Source: Terrimicrobiaceae bacterium
GTDB lineage: Bacteria; Verrucomicrobiota; Verrucomicrobiia; Chthoniobacterales; JAATET01
Assembly (NCBI GenBank): GCA_028713285.1
Contig: JAQTOP010000002.1
Span: 1 to 64,000 of the forward strand
Direction of reading: 5' to 3'
DNA length: 64,000 bases
The notes under the pieces are model-generated. The model ran no database searches, was not told the DNA's origin, and saw only the letters and a program-made list of their open reading frames with translations. Of the stretch, positions 1-9,754 are shown piece after piece (position 1 is the first letter of the stretch; every line of letters begins with the position of its first letter). Position numbers and translations under genes: made by a program.

Positions 1-3000
1 TCTTCATTTTCGGCGCGTGGGAAGTCGTGACGTTCGTTCGCGTGAACTTCGCAAGTGGATCGCTGCTCACGCGCAGAAGCGTGCCGTCGCCGTCGAGCAG
101 CAGGGAGTCCGCATGACCGGTCAAATCGCCCGATTGCGCAACGTCCGCGCCAGGCGCGAGCGTGAGGGTCTGGTCGGCGACGAGAATGATCTCGGGCCCG
201 GCGAGCGGCGAGCCCGCGTTGTCCACCGTGAGGTTGCCCGTGGCCACCGCGACCGTGGTGCCTTCCTCGGTCACCGTGCGGACTCCGCCAATCAAGAGGC
301 TCTCGGCGCCCCACGAGCTGAGGAGGGAGGACTTTAACACGATCGCATCGTTCGTTTGCCTTTTGGACAGATTCGCATCGTCACCGGCGATGATGATGTC
401 CGCGGGGCTGCTGACGTCGATGAATGCGCCGCGTCCGCCGAACGGCGCCTGCCCACGGACGACGCCATTCAATCGCATGGCGTCCGTGGCCTGGAAGACG
501 AGATGCCCGGAATCGATCGGCAGCGGCTGCGGCTGGATGCCCGCCGCGAGGGCGGAGTCGCGCAGGAAGCGGTTTGCGTTGAAGCTGTCGTATTGCGCGC
601 GATTGCGGACGACGTCCCCGGACGCGACTTCGAATCGTGAGAAGACCGAAGGCGCCGCGCGGGACGGATCAAGACCGTTGAAACGGTAGCCGGAAACAAG
701 GGTCGCGCCGTCCGGCTGGGCGAGAGCACCAATCGCCGAGCCCGCCTTCGGCGTCACGAGAAACGCGCCCGGCAACAGCGCATACCGCGCGGGGAGCAGC
801 GTGTATGCGCCGGCTGGGAGTCCATCGCTCGCACCGAGTTGGACGCGGTCGCCAATTGACAGCGCGGGATTGACGTAACCGGCGTCCCGCGTCGCGGCAT
901 CGTTCGGATCGCGGTTGAACGCCGTCACGGTGTCGGCGGAGTTGAAGCCGGCAATCGGCGCGAAATTGGCCTGATATCCCGGCAGCACGGCGAAGCTGGA
1001 ATCGGACGCGAGGATGTCCTGGCTGCCGCCAAGCCCGCCGACCCAGCGATAGGCGTAGAGATCGCCGCCGCCGCGCAGCTCGATCTGGGAGGTCGCCTTC
1101 GTCACGATTTTCGACGCGGCGAGATGAATCTCTCCAGCAGGCAACCCGCCCGACGTCACGTCCACACCCCGCGGGTCGATCCAGGAATTGCCGTCGAGGC
1201 TCAGGCCGTAGGGAATCAATATCCCGGCGCCGGTCGTCGGATCGACGGCGGAGACCGATGTGATGCTTTGCGAGCCAAGAACCAGTTTTTTGGTGATCGG
1301 GAAGGCGCGCTTTGTTCCGGTGATCAAATCCACCGGCGCAGCGCCGGTGCCGTCCCAGCCGAGATTGATCGTTCCCAGCGGGGCGCGAAGCACGCCGGCC
1401 TGGGTGATGTCCGACGCGTAGAAGCTGAGCGTGCCGCCCGCGGAGAGCGGAAGCTGGCGTGCGCCAGATGCTTTGATGACGACGGATCCGGGCTTGAGCG
1501 CGTCGCCCGGTTTGAAGTCGCCGGCTTTGTAGTCGTAGGCGACGGCGGTGAAGCTGAGCGCGGACGGCGTGTAAATCTGGCCGGCCTCGAAGCGGAGGCG
1601 GCCTGCGATGTTCAGCGTGCCCGAGCCGCGAATGTCGCCGTCCCGCGCGATGAAATTCGCGAAGCGCATGTTGCGCAGGGAAAGATTGCCGATGTCGATG
1701 AGATCGGCCTGCACGGTGAGCACGCCGGGGCCGTGGGTCGGGCCGAAATTGAGCGGCAGGGAGCTGGAGCCGAAGGGCTGGTCCACCACGCCGGGCAGCG
1801 GAGGGGTTTTGAAGGGCTGACCGAGCGCGACATACGGTGCGGTGAGGTCCACCGCGTCGTCAGCGTAGAGCACGCCTCCATCCGCCACCTTCAAGCTGCC
1901 GCGCGCGTCGATGGCGACCGGTCCTTTGAATCGCACGACGCCGCCGAGCGCGAGCGAATCGAAGCCGCCGTCGAGAAATTTGTCGGCGGCAAAATAGCCG
2001 AGCGCGGGAACGCCGACGCCATCGCGATTGACGACGGGCCGCCCGATGGCGGTCTGCTCGCCGGGCTGAAAGATCGAGGGCAGCGGAGCCACCGGAATGG
2101 TACGGTCGCTTTGCGTGACGATCAAATTCGACTCGGTCGGGAGCGCGCCGACGATGGAAAAGCGGCCGGAGGAAACATCGAGCGCGCCGCCGAGCGCGGT
2201 GGGCCCGCCGGCGCGGCCGCGAAGCGTGGCATCGGTGAAAAGCATTTCGCCTCCATCGAGCGCGATCGCGCCGCCATCGCTGTCCACGCGCACCGGCACG
2301 GTCTGGAGCGCCTGTAATGGCCTGGTGAGTCCGCTGCGCACCGAGATCACGCGGGACGCCGCGGCATCGAGCACCAGCGGAGAAAAATCGAGCACGCTGC
2401 TCGCTCCGGAAACGTCGAGCACCGCGCCGCCCGCGGCCACGATGTTCCCCGCGACGCCGATCGATCCGCCGGGCAGGACCGTGCCGGCGCGCCGGCCGAA
2501 GGGATCCGGCGCAAGGACCGTCGTGCCGGCCGCCGAGAGCCGGCTCTTCGACCCGAGATAAACGGTCGGCATCGCCACGGCATTGGCCGCATCCTGCTTG
2601 AAAACTTTTGCGGAATCGGTCCCGCCCTCGATGGTGATGACGCCGGCGGGGGCGGAGACACCGCCAAGGATCGCGACGGTATCCGCCTTGAAGGAAACCG
2701 TCGCCTGCGGGTCCGTTCGGATGACCGCGCCATCCTGCACGACAAGATCGCCGCGAAAGACGATGCCGACATTGCCGACGATATTCTGCGCCTCATCGCT
2801 CATCCCGAGGCTTTGAAAGGCGAGGCTTACCGGCATGCGTTCGGCCAGCGGTTTCACGGTGCGCGCGATTGTCAGATTCGCGCCATTTGCCGTTCGCGTG
2901 TCGGCGAAGAGACTGCGGGTCTGAGGCGCGATCAGCGTGTCCGCAGCGATCACGAGGCCGGGAAGATTTTCCATCGCGCCGAGCACGGTGGACCTCGCAC

Positions 3001-6000
3001 CGCCGATGCCCGCAAGATCGAAACTGGAGAACCCTCCTTGATCGAAGAATTCCGGCCGCAGGAAGAGCGTGCCCGGAGCCGAGGAGGCACTGCGGACTCC
3101 GCCGACCTGGATGAATGGAGCCTGCAGGGCGAGCGACCCGCCCTTGCCTCCGGAGTAGCCGCGCAGTTCGCCACGAAGCCGCAGCCGTCCGCCGAGAAGG
3201 CGGTCGGAAAGCGTGGCGCCCTTTGGCGGCGCGGGAAAGAGGGCTGCGAGATTCGGATCCTTCCCGGCGCGAATGCCGATAGCGCCCGCATCGCCGTAAG
3301 TCACCTTCGCCAACGGATCGACGAACACGCCGCCGGAAACATCGACGAGGCTGCCGACCGCGAGGTTGGCGGTGTAGGCGGCAATGTCGATTTTCCCGCC
3401 GGCGGTGACGATCGCGGACAGGGGTTCGTCGGACGAGGCATTGCGCTCGTCAATGACGAGGCCCGCGGTGCTCAGCACGCCAGTGGAGCCGAGCGTGAAG
3501 CGACCGGCGGATGGATCTGCGAACACCGGCTGGAACGGCTTTGTGGTGTCGCGCGTCTTGAACTGCGCGACGAAGTAGGGCGACAGGTTGTTCGCCGTGA
3601 AGCTGAGGCTGCCGCCCGGCGCCGTGATGCCGCCCTGGATGTCGATGTTGCGTCCGTTGAAAGTGATCGCGCCCCCGGCCGGCGCGGTAAGCGCGATCCC
3701 GGCGGGCACCGAGATGTCGCCCGCGCCGTTATCGACCGTCAGGTCGCCGAAGCCCTGCTCGGTCAGCAAGGCGGGCGATAGAACCAGCAGGTCGCGGCGC
3801 TTCGTGCGCAACTGGAAGGGATTGACGAGGCCGCTCGTGCCGTCGCCCTCGAGCGCCAGCGGATTCCCGTCGGCATCGAGGGCGAAGGGCAGTGCTTGCG
3901 CCTGCACCGCGTCACTGAAAACGACTTTCGGCGGATGGAGCGATGTGTCCGAGAAGGGCAGGCCATAAATCGGGGACGGGTCCTGGGACTTGAAGACGAG
4001 CGCCAGCTTGCCCGCATCCGGCAGCGAACTGGTGCTTGCGTTTTGGCGCACCTGCTTTGGCCCGGCGACAGTCGCACCCACAAGCGTTCCGTCGAGCGCC
4101 ATCGACGGGGCGGCGATGGTGATCGCCCCGCCCGCCGCTCCCTGAATGTAGCTGCTCTCGAGATGCGCGCCGTTCAGATCGAGCGGGTTGCGAAACGTGT
4201 GCGCGATTCCCCACTTCGTGTGCGTCTGGGTGAACTTCGGATCGTAGATGCCGTCGTAAACCTGATCGGGCGTGGCATCCGCGATGTCGATCAATCGCGA
4301 GCCCTGCACGACCTTCGTCGTCTGGACCAGCCCACCCTCGTTCTGCTGCCAGCCGCCGGAGACATCGATCACCGCGCCGCGGCTCACCACAACCGAATCG
4401 CCCGCCTGGAGATCGACGGAACCGCCTTTCGTCGTGAGCGGACCGACGCCGTGCTGCACCAGGCCGAGGAAGCCGGTCGCATCGCCCAACGGCGTGCCAA
4501 TCCATTCCCGGCCATTGAAGGTGCCTGTCTCGCGCGCATCGATGGTGATCGTCGTCCCGCGAAACGGACCGTCGCGCTGGAGCGGCGAGTCGGCCAGTTC
4601 CGAGCCTCGGAGCTGGAGGGTGAGGATGTTGTCGGATTGAGGAACCGCGACATTTGTGGTGCCGGCGACGTCGAGCAGGACGCCGTCATCGAGGTAAATC
4701 TGGCCTGCGGCGTGGACGAACTGCGAGGTGGGCGGACTGTTGGCTCCATTGCCCGGGATGAAATTCCAGCCGCCGGCATTCACGCTCACTTTCGCATTCG
4801 GCGCGAGCAGGCTGGAGCCCTTTGCGAAATGGACCGCGAGGCCGCGGACGTTGATCTGCGAGCGAATGGCCACTTCGTCTCCGGTCACCTGCTCATCGCT
4901 CAAGAGCTCGGGCAGAATGCGCGTCACGCTTCCTTCGCCGAATGTCACGATGCCGGTGCTTTTCCGGACGAACAAGGTTTTGAAAGCATCGGTTGCGCCG
5001 TTTGCATTGAAGGCGGGATTCGCGACGGCGTCGTAGTTCGCGTCGAGGTCGATGCGGCCGTTCAGCGAAACGGTTGTGCTGCTTTCGATGAAGCCGTTTT
5101 GTTGCACGCTTTTGCCGGCGATGGTGACGTTCGCGCGGGGCGCGTCAATGAGGCCGGCATTGATCGCCGTGCCGGCATGCGGGACGCGTTTCGATGCGGG
5201 GTCGGCGACCGCACCGACGAAAATGTCGAGCCCGCGCAGGCTGGGGTCGTCCTTTGAATGCGCCGCGATCCCCACCTGCAGGCCCGCGGCGAGGATCGTC
5301 TGGCCGTCGGGTGTGGAGATCGCGCCGTCGTTCGTGACATTTGCGCCGACGAGCATCGCGCGGCCGCCGACCTTCGCCGCTGAAGTCGGGATCGTGACTT
5401 GCGCGCCCGCCTGGACGGTGACGTCGCCGTTCAATGCCACGTAGTTCGCGGTGAGCGTCGTGTTGGGCTTGACGACGGAGGTCAGCTTTATCAAGCCGGC
5501 GTCGGTGAATGTGATGGCCGACCGGCGATCGGCATCGACGCTCACGGTGAAATCGACACCGGGAACGAAGGTTTGGATTTTTCCGCCATTGTCGGTGAAT
5601 GCGAGCTGAAGCGTTCCCCGCGGGTCGGCGATCTGGCTGAGCGTCTTCACCGCGGCGGACGAATCGAAGGAATCGGTCGCCAACGCGGAGAAAAGGAACT
5701 GCGCACTCGTGTTGTTCAGCAGGCCGTTGGCGACGAGGCTGTCGTTGATCGGCAGCGCCGAGGCCACCAACGTGTGGACGTTCACCTGGCTGGCGCCGCC
5801 GAAAATGATGCCGTTCTGGTTGATCACATAGACCTGGCCGTCGGCCTTGATGGAGCCGAGAATCTGTGAGGGCCGGCCGCTCGGATCGGACACTTTGTTG
5901 AAGGCCACCCATTTGCCGCGGTCGGAACCGCCGGCGCTCTGGTCGAAGGTAAGCGTCGTCTTCTTGCCTATATTGAACTTCGCCCACGTGAGCAGCGCCT

Positions 6001-6505
6001 GCTGGTCGTTCTGGACGATGGTGACGTTGACGCCGCCCTTGCCGATCGTCTGGCGCGGCAGCCCGGCGCCAATCCACGACGCGGGATTCTCGCCTGGTTT
6101 CGGCTTCGCGAGATTTTTGGGCACTCCGGCGGCGAGCTTCAGACCGTTTGCCGAAAGGCCGTCTGTCACGTCGGGCAGGCGGCTGTTCGGATGTGCAGGA
6201 TCGCGCCCAAGGTTGCGGGAGTGGAAGACGGCGGCGCGCGCGGCGATCTGCATGGCTCTGACCGCGTCGAGCGCCTTGCTCGTGCGGGCGAGCCGGTCGC
6301 CGGCATTGGCCTGCGTCCGGGCGGCGACATCGGCTCCGGCACCGGCGCTGGAAGGCTGACTCCGTCGCGCGGAGGAGGACATCACCGCGCCGCCGCGCAG
6401 AATGTCGCCCGCCTCGGCGGGAGAGGCCGCCAATTGCAACGAAACAGCCCCGAGCCCGACCGCACTTGCGGCCCGGAAGAGCCCACTGAACCCAAGGTCA
6501 ATCAT
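1..6505 (-). CDS. Filamentous haemagglutinin-type two-partner secretion adhesin, partial (C-terminus off the left edge)
   Basis: The reading frame is open from an ATG at 6505 to the window edge, about 2168 codons without a stop. An in-frame TAG lies 18 bases upstream of the ATG, so the start is well bounded. Residues 1-32 look like a signal peptide ending near SPAEA. A low-complexity Ala/Arg linker follows to about 145, then a haemagglutination-activity (TPS) domain at about 150-400 with the family signatures LLTWAKFNIG (171-180) and NQNGI (229-233). The rest is beta-helix-like sequence with recurring DVSGG/DVSGA segments, as in FhaB-like exoproteins. Such proteins are normally exported by a TpsB/FhaC Omp85 pore. 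No such gene is visible here, so it may lie off the left edge or elsewhere. Family is clear; ligand and role are unknown. Confidence 0.88.
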   Translation of the reverse strand, partial: MIDLGFSGLFRAASAVGLGAVSLQLAASPAEAGDILRGGAVMSSSARRSQPSSAGAGADVAARTQANAGDRLARTSKALDAVRAMQIAARAAVFHSRNLGRDPAHPNSRLPDVTDGLSANGLKLAAGVPKNLAKPKPGENPASWIGAGLPRQTIGKGGVNVTIVQNDQQALLTWAKFNIGKKTTLTFDQSAGGSDRGKWVAFNKVSDPSGRPSQILGSIKADGQVYVINQNGIIFGGASQVNVHTLVASALPINDSLVANGLLNNTSAQFLFSALATDSFDSSAAVKTLSQIADPRGTLQLAFTDNGGKIQTFVPGVDFTVSVDADRRSAITFTDAGLIKLTSVVKPNTTLTANYVALNGDVTVQAGAQVTIPTSAAKVGGRAMLVGANVTNDGAISTPDGQTILAAGLQVGIAAHSKDDPSLRGLDIFVGAVADPASKRVPHAGTAINAGLIDAPRANVTIAGKSVQQNGFIESSTTVSLNGRIDLDANYDAVANPAFNANGATDAFKTLFVRKSTGIVTFGEGSVTRILPELLSDEQVTGDEVAIRSQINVRGLAVHFAKGSSLLAPNAKVSVNAGGWNFIPGNGANSPPTSQFVHAAGQIYLDDGVLLDVAGTTNVAVPQSDNILTLQLRGSELADSPLQRDGPFRGTTITIDARETGTFNGREWIGTPLGDATGFLGLVQHGVGPLTTKGGSVDLQAGDSVVVSRGAVIDVSGGWQQNEGGLVQTTKVVQGSRLIDIADATPDQVYDGIYDPKFTQTHTKWGIAHTFRNPLDLNGAHLESSYIQGAAGGAITIAAPSMALDGTLVGATVAGPKQVRQNASTSSLPDAGKLALVFKSQDPSPIYGLPFSDTSLHPPKVVFSDAVQAQALPFALDADGNPLALEGDGTSGLVNPFQLRTKRRDLLVLSPALLTEQGFGDLTVDNGAGDISVPAGIALTAPAGGAITFNGRNIDIQGGITAPGGSLSFTANNLSPYFVAQFKTRDTTKPFQPVFADPSAGRFTLGSTGVLSTAGLVIDERNASSDEPLSAIVTAGGKIDIAAYTANLAVGSLVDVSGGVFVDPLAKVTYGDAGAIGIRAGKDPNLAALFPAPPKGATLSDRLLGGRLRLRGELRGYSGGKGGSLALQAPFIQVGGVRSASSAPGTLFLRPEFFDQGGFSSFDLAGIGGARSTVLGAMENLPGLVIAADTLIAPQTRSLFADTRTANGANLTIARTVKPLAERMPVSLAFQSLGMSDEAQNIVGNVGIVFRGDLVVQDGAVIRTDPQATVSFKADTVAILGGVSAPAGVITIEGGTDSAKVFKQDAANAVAMPTVYLGSKSRLSAAGTTVLAPDPFGRRAGTVLPGGSIGVAGNIVAAGGAVLDVSGASSVLDFSPLVLDAAASRVISVRSGLTRPLQALQTVPVRVDSDGGAIALDGGEMLFTDATLRGRAGGPTALGGALDVSSGRFSIVGALPTESNLIVTQSDRTIPVAPLPSIFQPGEQTAIGRPVVNRDGVGVPALGYFAADKFLDGGFDSLALGGVVRFKGPVAIDARGSLKVADGGVLYADDAVDLTAPYVALGQPFKTPPLPGVVDQPFGSSSLPLNFGPTHGPGVLTVQADLIDIGNLSLRNMRFANFIARDGDIRGSGTLNIAGRLRFEAGQIYTPSALSFTAVAYDYKAGDFKPGDALKPGSVVIKASGARQLPLSAGGTLSFYASDITQAGVLRAPLGTINLGWDGTGAAPVDLITGTKRAFPITKKLVLGSQSITSVSAVDPTTGAGILIPYGLSLDGNSWIDPRGVDVTSGGLPAGEIHLAASKIVTKATSQIELRGGGDLYAYRWVGGLGGSQDILASDSSFAVLPGYQANFAPIAGFNSADTVTAFNRDPNDAATRDAGYVNPALSIGDRVQLGASDGLPAGAYTLLPARYALLPGAFLVTPKAGSAIGALAQPDGATLVSGYRFNGLDPSRAAPSVFSRFEVASGDVVRNRAQYDSFNANRFLRDSALAAGIQPQPLPIDSGHLVFQATDAMRLNGVVRGQAPFGGRGAFIDVSSPADIIIAGDDANLSKRQTNDAIVLKSSLLSSWGAESLLIGGVRTVTEEGTTVAVATGNLTVDNAGSPLAGPEIILVADQTLTLAPGADVAQSGDLTGHADSLLLDGDGTLLRVSSDPLAKFTRTNVTTSHAPKMK

Positions 6506-6667
6506 GATCTCGTGAGTCGTCTAAAGTGTATGCCAGCGGGCGTTTGCATCCGCTGCGCCCTCGACGGAAGGCGAACCCTCTCCGAAATATAACTAGGCCT
6601 GTCACTGTGTATGGTCGGTTGGTCCGATGCAAAAGACGACAAGGGCGCATCACCCTCAGGTGACGAA

Positions 6668-6690
6668 ATCACGATCAGTTGTATCGTGAT
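6668..6690. promoter_or_regulatory. Perfect inverted repeat in the adhesin/monooxygenase divergent intergenic region
   Basis: ATCACGAT and ATCGTGAT form perfect 8-base arms around a 7-base spacer, inside the 295-base gap between the divergent adhesin (start 6505) and monooxygenase (start 6801). Size and symmetry fit a dimeric repressor site (TetR, MarR or GntR type), but no regulator gene is adjacent and no confident -35/-10 pair was found. The rest of the gap holds no gene I can support. Confidence 0.35.
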
Positions 6691-6800
6691 AAACAATATG
6701 AGTGGATCACAGTGTGCGTCAATGGGAAATTCGCGACGAACTCTGGGCCTGCACGATGGAGGTTCGCCATTGCGAAACAGCGCGATTCCGTCCTCTATGA

Positions 6801-8432
6801 GTGCAATGCCTCCATCCAACAACTCCTCTCCTTGTCGTCGGCACGGGACCCGTGGGCCTGAGCGTCGCGCTCGCCCTCGCGCAGTATGGTGCCGACGTCC
6901 GTTTGATCGACAAACTGGCCGCGCCAACCGACCGGTCACGTGCGGCGATCATTTACGCCCGCACGCTCGAACTCTTCGAACGGCTCGGGTTCGTCGAGGA
7001 CTTCCTCGCTGCGGGTATAAGGGTGCATGGAGCCGCGGTCTATGCGCCGAACGCACTCCTCCTCACACGCCCAAACCTCGACCATTTGTCCACCGCCTAC
7101 CCGTTCATGCTCGGCCTGGAGCAATTCGAAACGGAGCGGCTGCTGACCGCGCGTCTCGCCGCGCTCGGCGTGGCCGTCGAGCGTGGCACGGAATTGCTCG
7201 ACCTCTCGCAAGCGGAAAGCGGCGTTCGCGTTCGCTCGAGAACCGCCGGGGGCTGCGAAACGACCGAAGAATTTTCCTACGTGGTAGGGGCGGACGGTGC
7301 GCGCAGCGCAGTCCGCACCGCGCTGGGCCTGCACCTCGAGGGGGAAACGCTGGATGCAACCTGGATCACCGCGGACGTGAAAATTCGCTGGGATCGCAGC
7401 CCCGACGAAGCAATCGCGTTCCTTTCCACTGAGGGATTCGCATTCATCGCGCCGATGAATGACAACCGCTGGCGGGTCATCGTCAATGCGCCAAAAATGA
7501 CGCCGGAAGCGGGGGCAGCGATCACGATGGAAGACATCCAGACACTCGTGCGCGAGCGGTTCGGACTTGACGCTCCGCTCTACGATCCGGTGTGGATCAG
7601 CCCGTTCAGCATCAATACGCGCCTCGCGCCGACGATGCGCATCGGCCGGGTGTTCCTTGCCGGCGACGCCTCGCACGTCCACAGCCCGGTCGGCGGCCAG
7701 GGAATGAATACCGGCATCCAGGATGCCCTGAATCTCGCGTGGAAACTTGCGCTCGTGTTGCAGGGCCGCGCCCGAGAGGAATTGCTTGCGAGTTACGATG
7801 CGGAGCGCCACGCCAATGCGAAGCGTCTGCTGCATTCCATCGGGCCGGCGACCAAACTCGTGAACCTGCGCCATCCGGTATCCGTCGAGATTCGCAACCT
7901 CGCGATCCGGGTCGTAAGCCAGCTCGGGCTCACCGCAAATATCGCGCGAAACTTCAGCATGCTCGAGGTGGCGTATCCCGACAGCCCGGCCGTCGAGGAC
8001 CATCGCCCACGCTGGCGCGATTGCGGCCCGCGCGCCGGCGAGCGCGCGCCGGACGCCGGGGGAATGCTGGAGGCCAACGGCGTGGCAAAACGGCTGTTCG
8101 AGACGTGGCGGGGCGATCCGCGGCTTCAGCTCCTGATCTTCGCCGGGCCGGGTGCGACCGCCGCACGCTCTGCGGAGCTGCGATTGATGGCGGAAGAGTT
8201 CAAGGATCGTCGCGACTTGGTACACGCGGTATGGATCCCTCCTTCGGGGGATCCCGCGGATGGTCTGCTGATCGACTCGGAGTCCCATGCATACACGGCC
8301 TACGACGTGAGTGACGAGGCCTGCTATCTGGTGCGGCCCGACGGTTACATCGGCTTCCGTTCCTCACCGGTGGATTGCGGTGCGCTACGCGCCTACCTGC
8401 AGCGGTGGCATCCCGCCGGGACTCACTCGTAG
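6801..8432 (+). CDS. FAD-dependent aromatic-ring monooxygenase (PheA/TfdB/UbiH-like)
   Basis: A 543-residue class A flavoprotein hydroxylase. The Rossmann dinucleotide motif GTGPVGLSVALALAQ is at about 14-28, the DG motif VVGADGARSAVR at about 159-170, and the FAD-ribityl motif FLAGDASHVHSP at about 284-295. The C-terminal ~150 residues, ending in YLVRPDGYIGFRSSP, match the thioredoxin-like tail of phenol and pentachlorophenol hydroxylases. The family uses NAD(P)H and O2 to hydroxylate an aromatic ring in the cytoplasm; the substrate cannot be read here. The start is a GTG placed directly after an in-frame TGA, with no clear ribosome site, so it is the longest but not a proven start. The 3' end overlaps the convergent permease gene by 10 bases. 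Confidence 0.85.
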   Translation: MQCLHPTTPLLVVGTGPVGLSVALALAQYGADVRLIDKLAAPTDRSRAAIIYARTLELFERLGFVEDFLAAGIRVHGAAVYAPNALLLTRPNLDHLSTAYPFMLGLEQFETERLLTARLAALGVAVERGTELLDLSQAESGVRVRSRTAGGCETTEEFSYVVGADGARSAVRTALGLHLEGETLDATWITADVKIRWDRSPDEAIAFLSTEGFAFIAPMNDNRWRVIVNAPKMTPEAGAAITMEDIQTLVRERFGLDAPLYDPVWISPFSINTRLAPTMRIGRVFLAGDASHVHSPVGGQGMNTGIQDALNLAWKLALVLQGRAREELLASYDAERHANAKRLLHSIGPATKLVNLRHPVSVEIRNLAIRVVSQLGLTANIARNFSMLEVAYPDSPAVEDHRPRWRDCGPRAGERAPDAGGMLEANGVAKRLFETWRGDPRLQLLIFAGPGATAARSAELRLMAEEFKDRRDLVHAVWIPPSGDPADGLLIDSESHAYTAYDVSDEACYLVRPDGYIGFRSSPVDCGALRAYLQRWHPAGTHS

Positions 8433-9754
8433 CGCAGCGCCTGGATCGGGTCGAGGCGCGAGGCCTGCACGGCGGGATAGATGCCCGACAGCACGCCCAC
8501 CACCGCGGCGAACCCAATGCTCAGCCCGATGCTCGCGGCCGAAATGAATGGCTCGCTGTCGCCGGGCGCGAGCAGGGTGAGGAGCTGCACGATGCCGAAT
8601 CCCACAACCACGCCGATCACCCCGCCCATCAGGGCAATGGATACGCTCTCGACGATGATTTGAAGAAAGATGTCCCGGGCTCGAGCGCCGACCGCGCGCC
8701 GGATGCCGATCTCGCGCACCCTCTCGGTGATGCTCGCGAGCATGATGTTTGTGATCCCGATGGCGCCCACGAGCAGGCTGATCCCGGCGATCAATCCTCC
8801 GCTTGTGCGCGTCGAGCGCATGCGCTGCTCCATTTGGTCGAACCAATCCTCGCGCGTGTCGAAACCGAAGTCGTCCACGCCGCGGTGCGTGATCTCGAGC
8901 GCCTTGCGCACTTCGCCCAGCGCCTGCTCGAAGCTCTTCAGATTCCCGATCCGAATCGTGAGATTCTCGATGGGGACGGTGTCGGAGGAGTTGTCGGGGA
9001 ACGCGGCGGACTTGAATTCGTAGAACATCGTGGTGAACGGAATAAGGACGGCCTCGTTCTTGCCGCGAAAGGGGTCGCCCCGATTCGGCCGGGTTCCGCG
9101 CCGCTCGCGCCGATCCTCCTCGACCTTCGAAAGGCCCCGCTCGCGCGCCAGGCGATCCCGATCCCGTTCGTAGAGGGTGAATACCCCGACGACAGTGAAA
9201 GGCGAGTCGTTCAAATAGATGGTCTGCCCGACGGTGTCAGCCGGAGCGAGGTTTGGCCAGAGCGTCGCCGCGATGGTATTGCCAATCACCGCGCAGCGCT
9301 GGCCGCGGTCCACGTCGAGATCGCCGATGAAGCGTCCGGCGGCGATTTGATGTCTCGCGATCTCGAGAAAATCCGGCCATACGCCGCTCACCCGCACGCG
9401 CATCGTCTGCCCGCCGCTCGATACCGGCAAACCCAGATCGAGCTGCGGTGAGACATGCGAGACGAGGGGCGCCGCCTGTTTGATGGCATAGGCATCCTGC
9501 AGCGTGCGCCCCGGCGAGAGATTCCAAAAATCCTGAAGATCGTTCGAGATTTCCTTGTTCACGACATTCACCATTTCGAGCCCGCCGATCTGCTCCATGA
9601 AGGCGCGCGTGCCCCGCTCGATGCCGCCGGTGATCGCCATGGTCGCGATCAGGCTGCCGACGCCGAGCACGATGCCAAGCATGGAGAGGAAGCTGCGGAA
9701 CTTGTGCGAAAAAATTTCGCGCAGGCCCGTTTCGAGGCTGATGAAGAGGTTCAT
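8423..9754 (-). CDS. MacB-type ABC transporter permease
   Basis: A 443-residue inner-membrane permease with the MacB/FtsX layout: one N-terminal membrane helix (about 20-43, LSMLGIVLGVGSLIATMAIT), a large periplasmic domain (about 45-315) and three C-terminal helices (about 320-430) with the conserved ITERVREIGIRRAVGA stretch. MacB-family transporters work by mechanotransmission, driving export of periplasmic substrates through a TolC-type channel or moving lipoproteins. Its start overlaps the stop of the ATPase gene by four bases, which indicates translational coupling. Substrate unknown; the adjacent MacA-like adaptor argues for export rather than LolCDE-type lipoprotein sorting. Confidence 0.88.
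   Translation of the reverse strand: MNLFISLETGLREIFSHKFRSFLSMLGIVLGVGSLIATMAITGGIERGTRAFMEQIGGLEMVNVVNKEISNDLQDFWNLSPGRTLQDAYAIKQAAPLVSHVSPQLDLGLPVSSGGQTMRVRVSGVWPDFLEIARHQIAAGRFIGDLDVDRGQRCAVIGNTIAATLWPNLAPADTVGQTIYLNDSPFTVVGVFTLYERDRDRLARERGLSKVEEDRRERRGTRPNRGDPFRGKNEAVLIPFTTMFYEFKSAAFPDNSSDTVPIENLTIRIGNLKSFEQALGEVRKALEITHRGVDDFGFDTREDWFDQMEQRMRSTRTSGGLIAGISLLVGAIGITNIMLASITERVREIGIRRAVGARARDIFLQIIVESVSIALMGGVIGVVVGFGIVQLLTLLAPGDSEPFISAASIGLSIGFAAVVGVLSGIYPAVQASRLDPIQALRYE

Noticed and set aside
1124..5257. Several long plus-strand open frames between 1124 and 5257
   Set aside because: All are antisense to the haemagglutinin-type gene, which has a signal peptide and a clear TPS domain.
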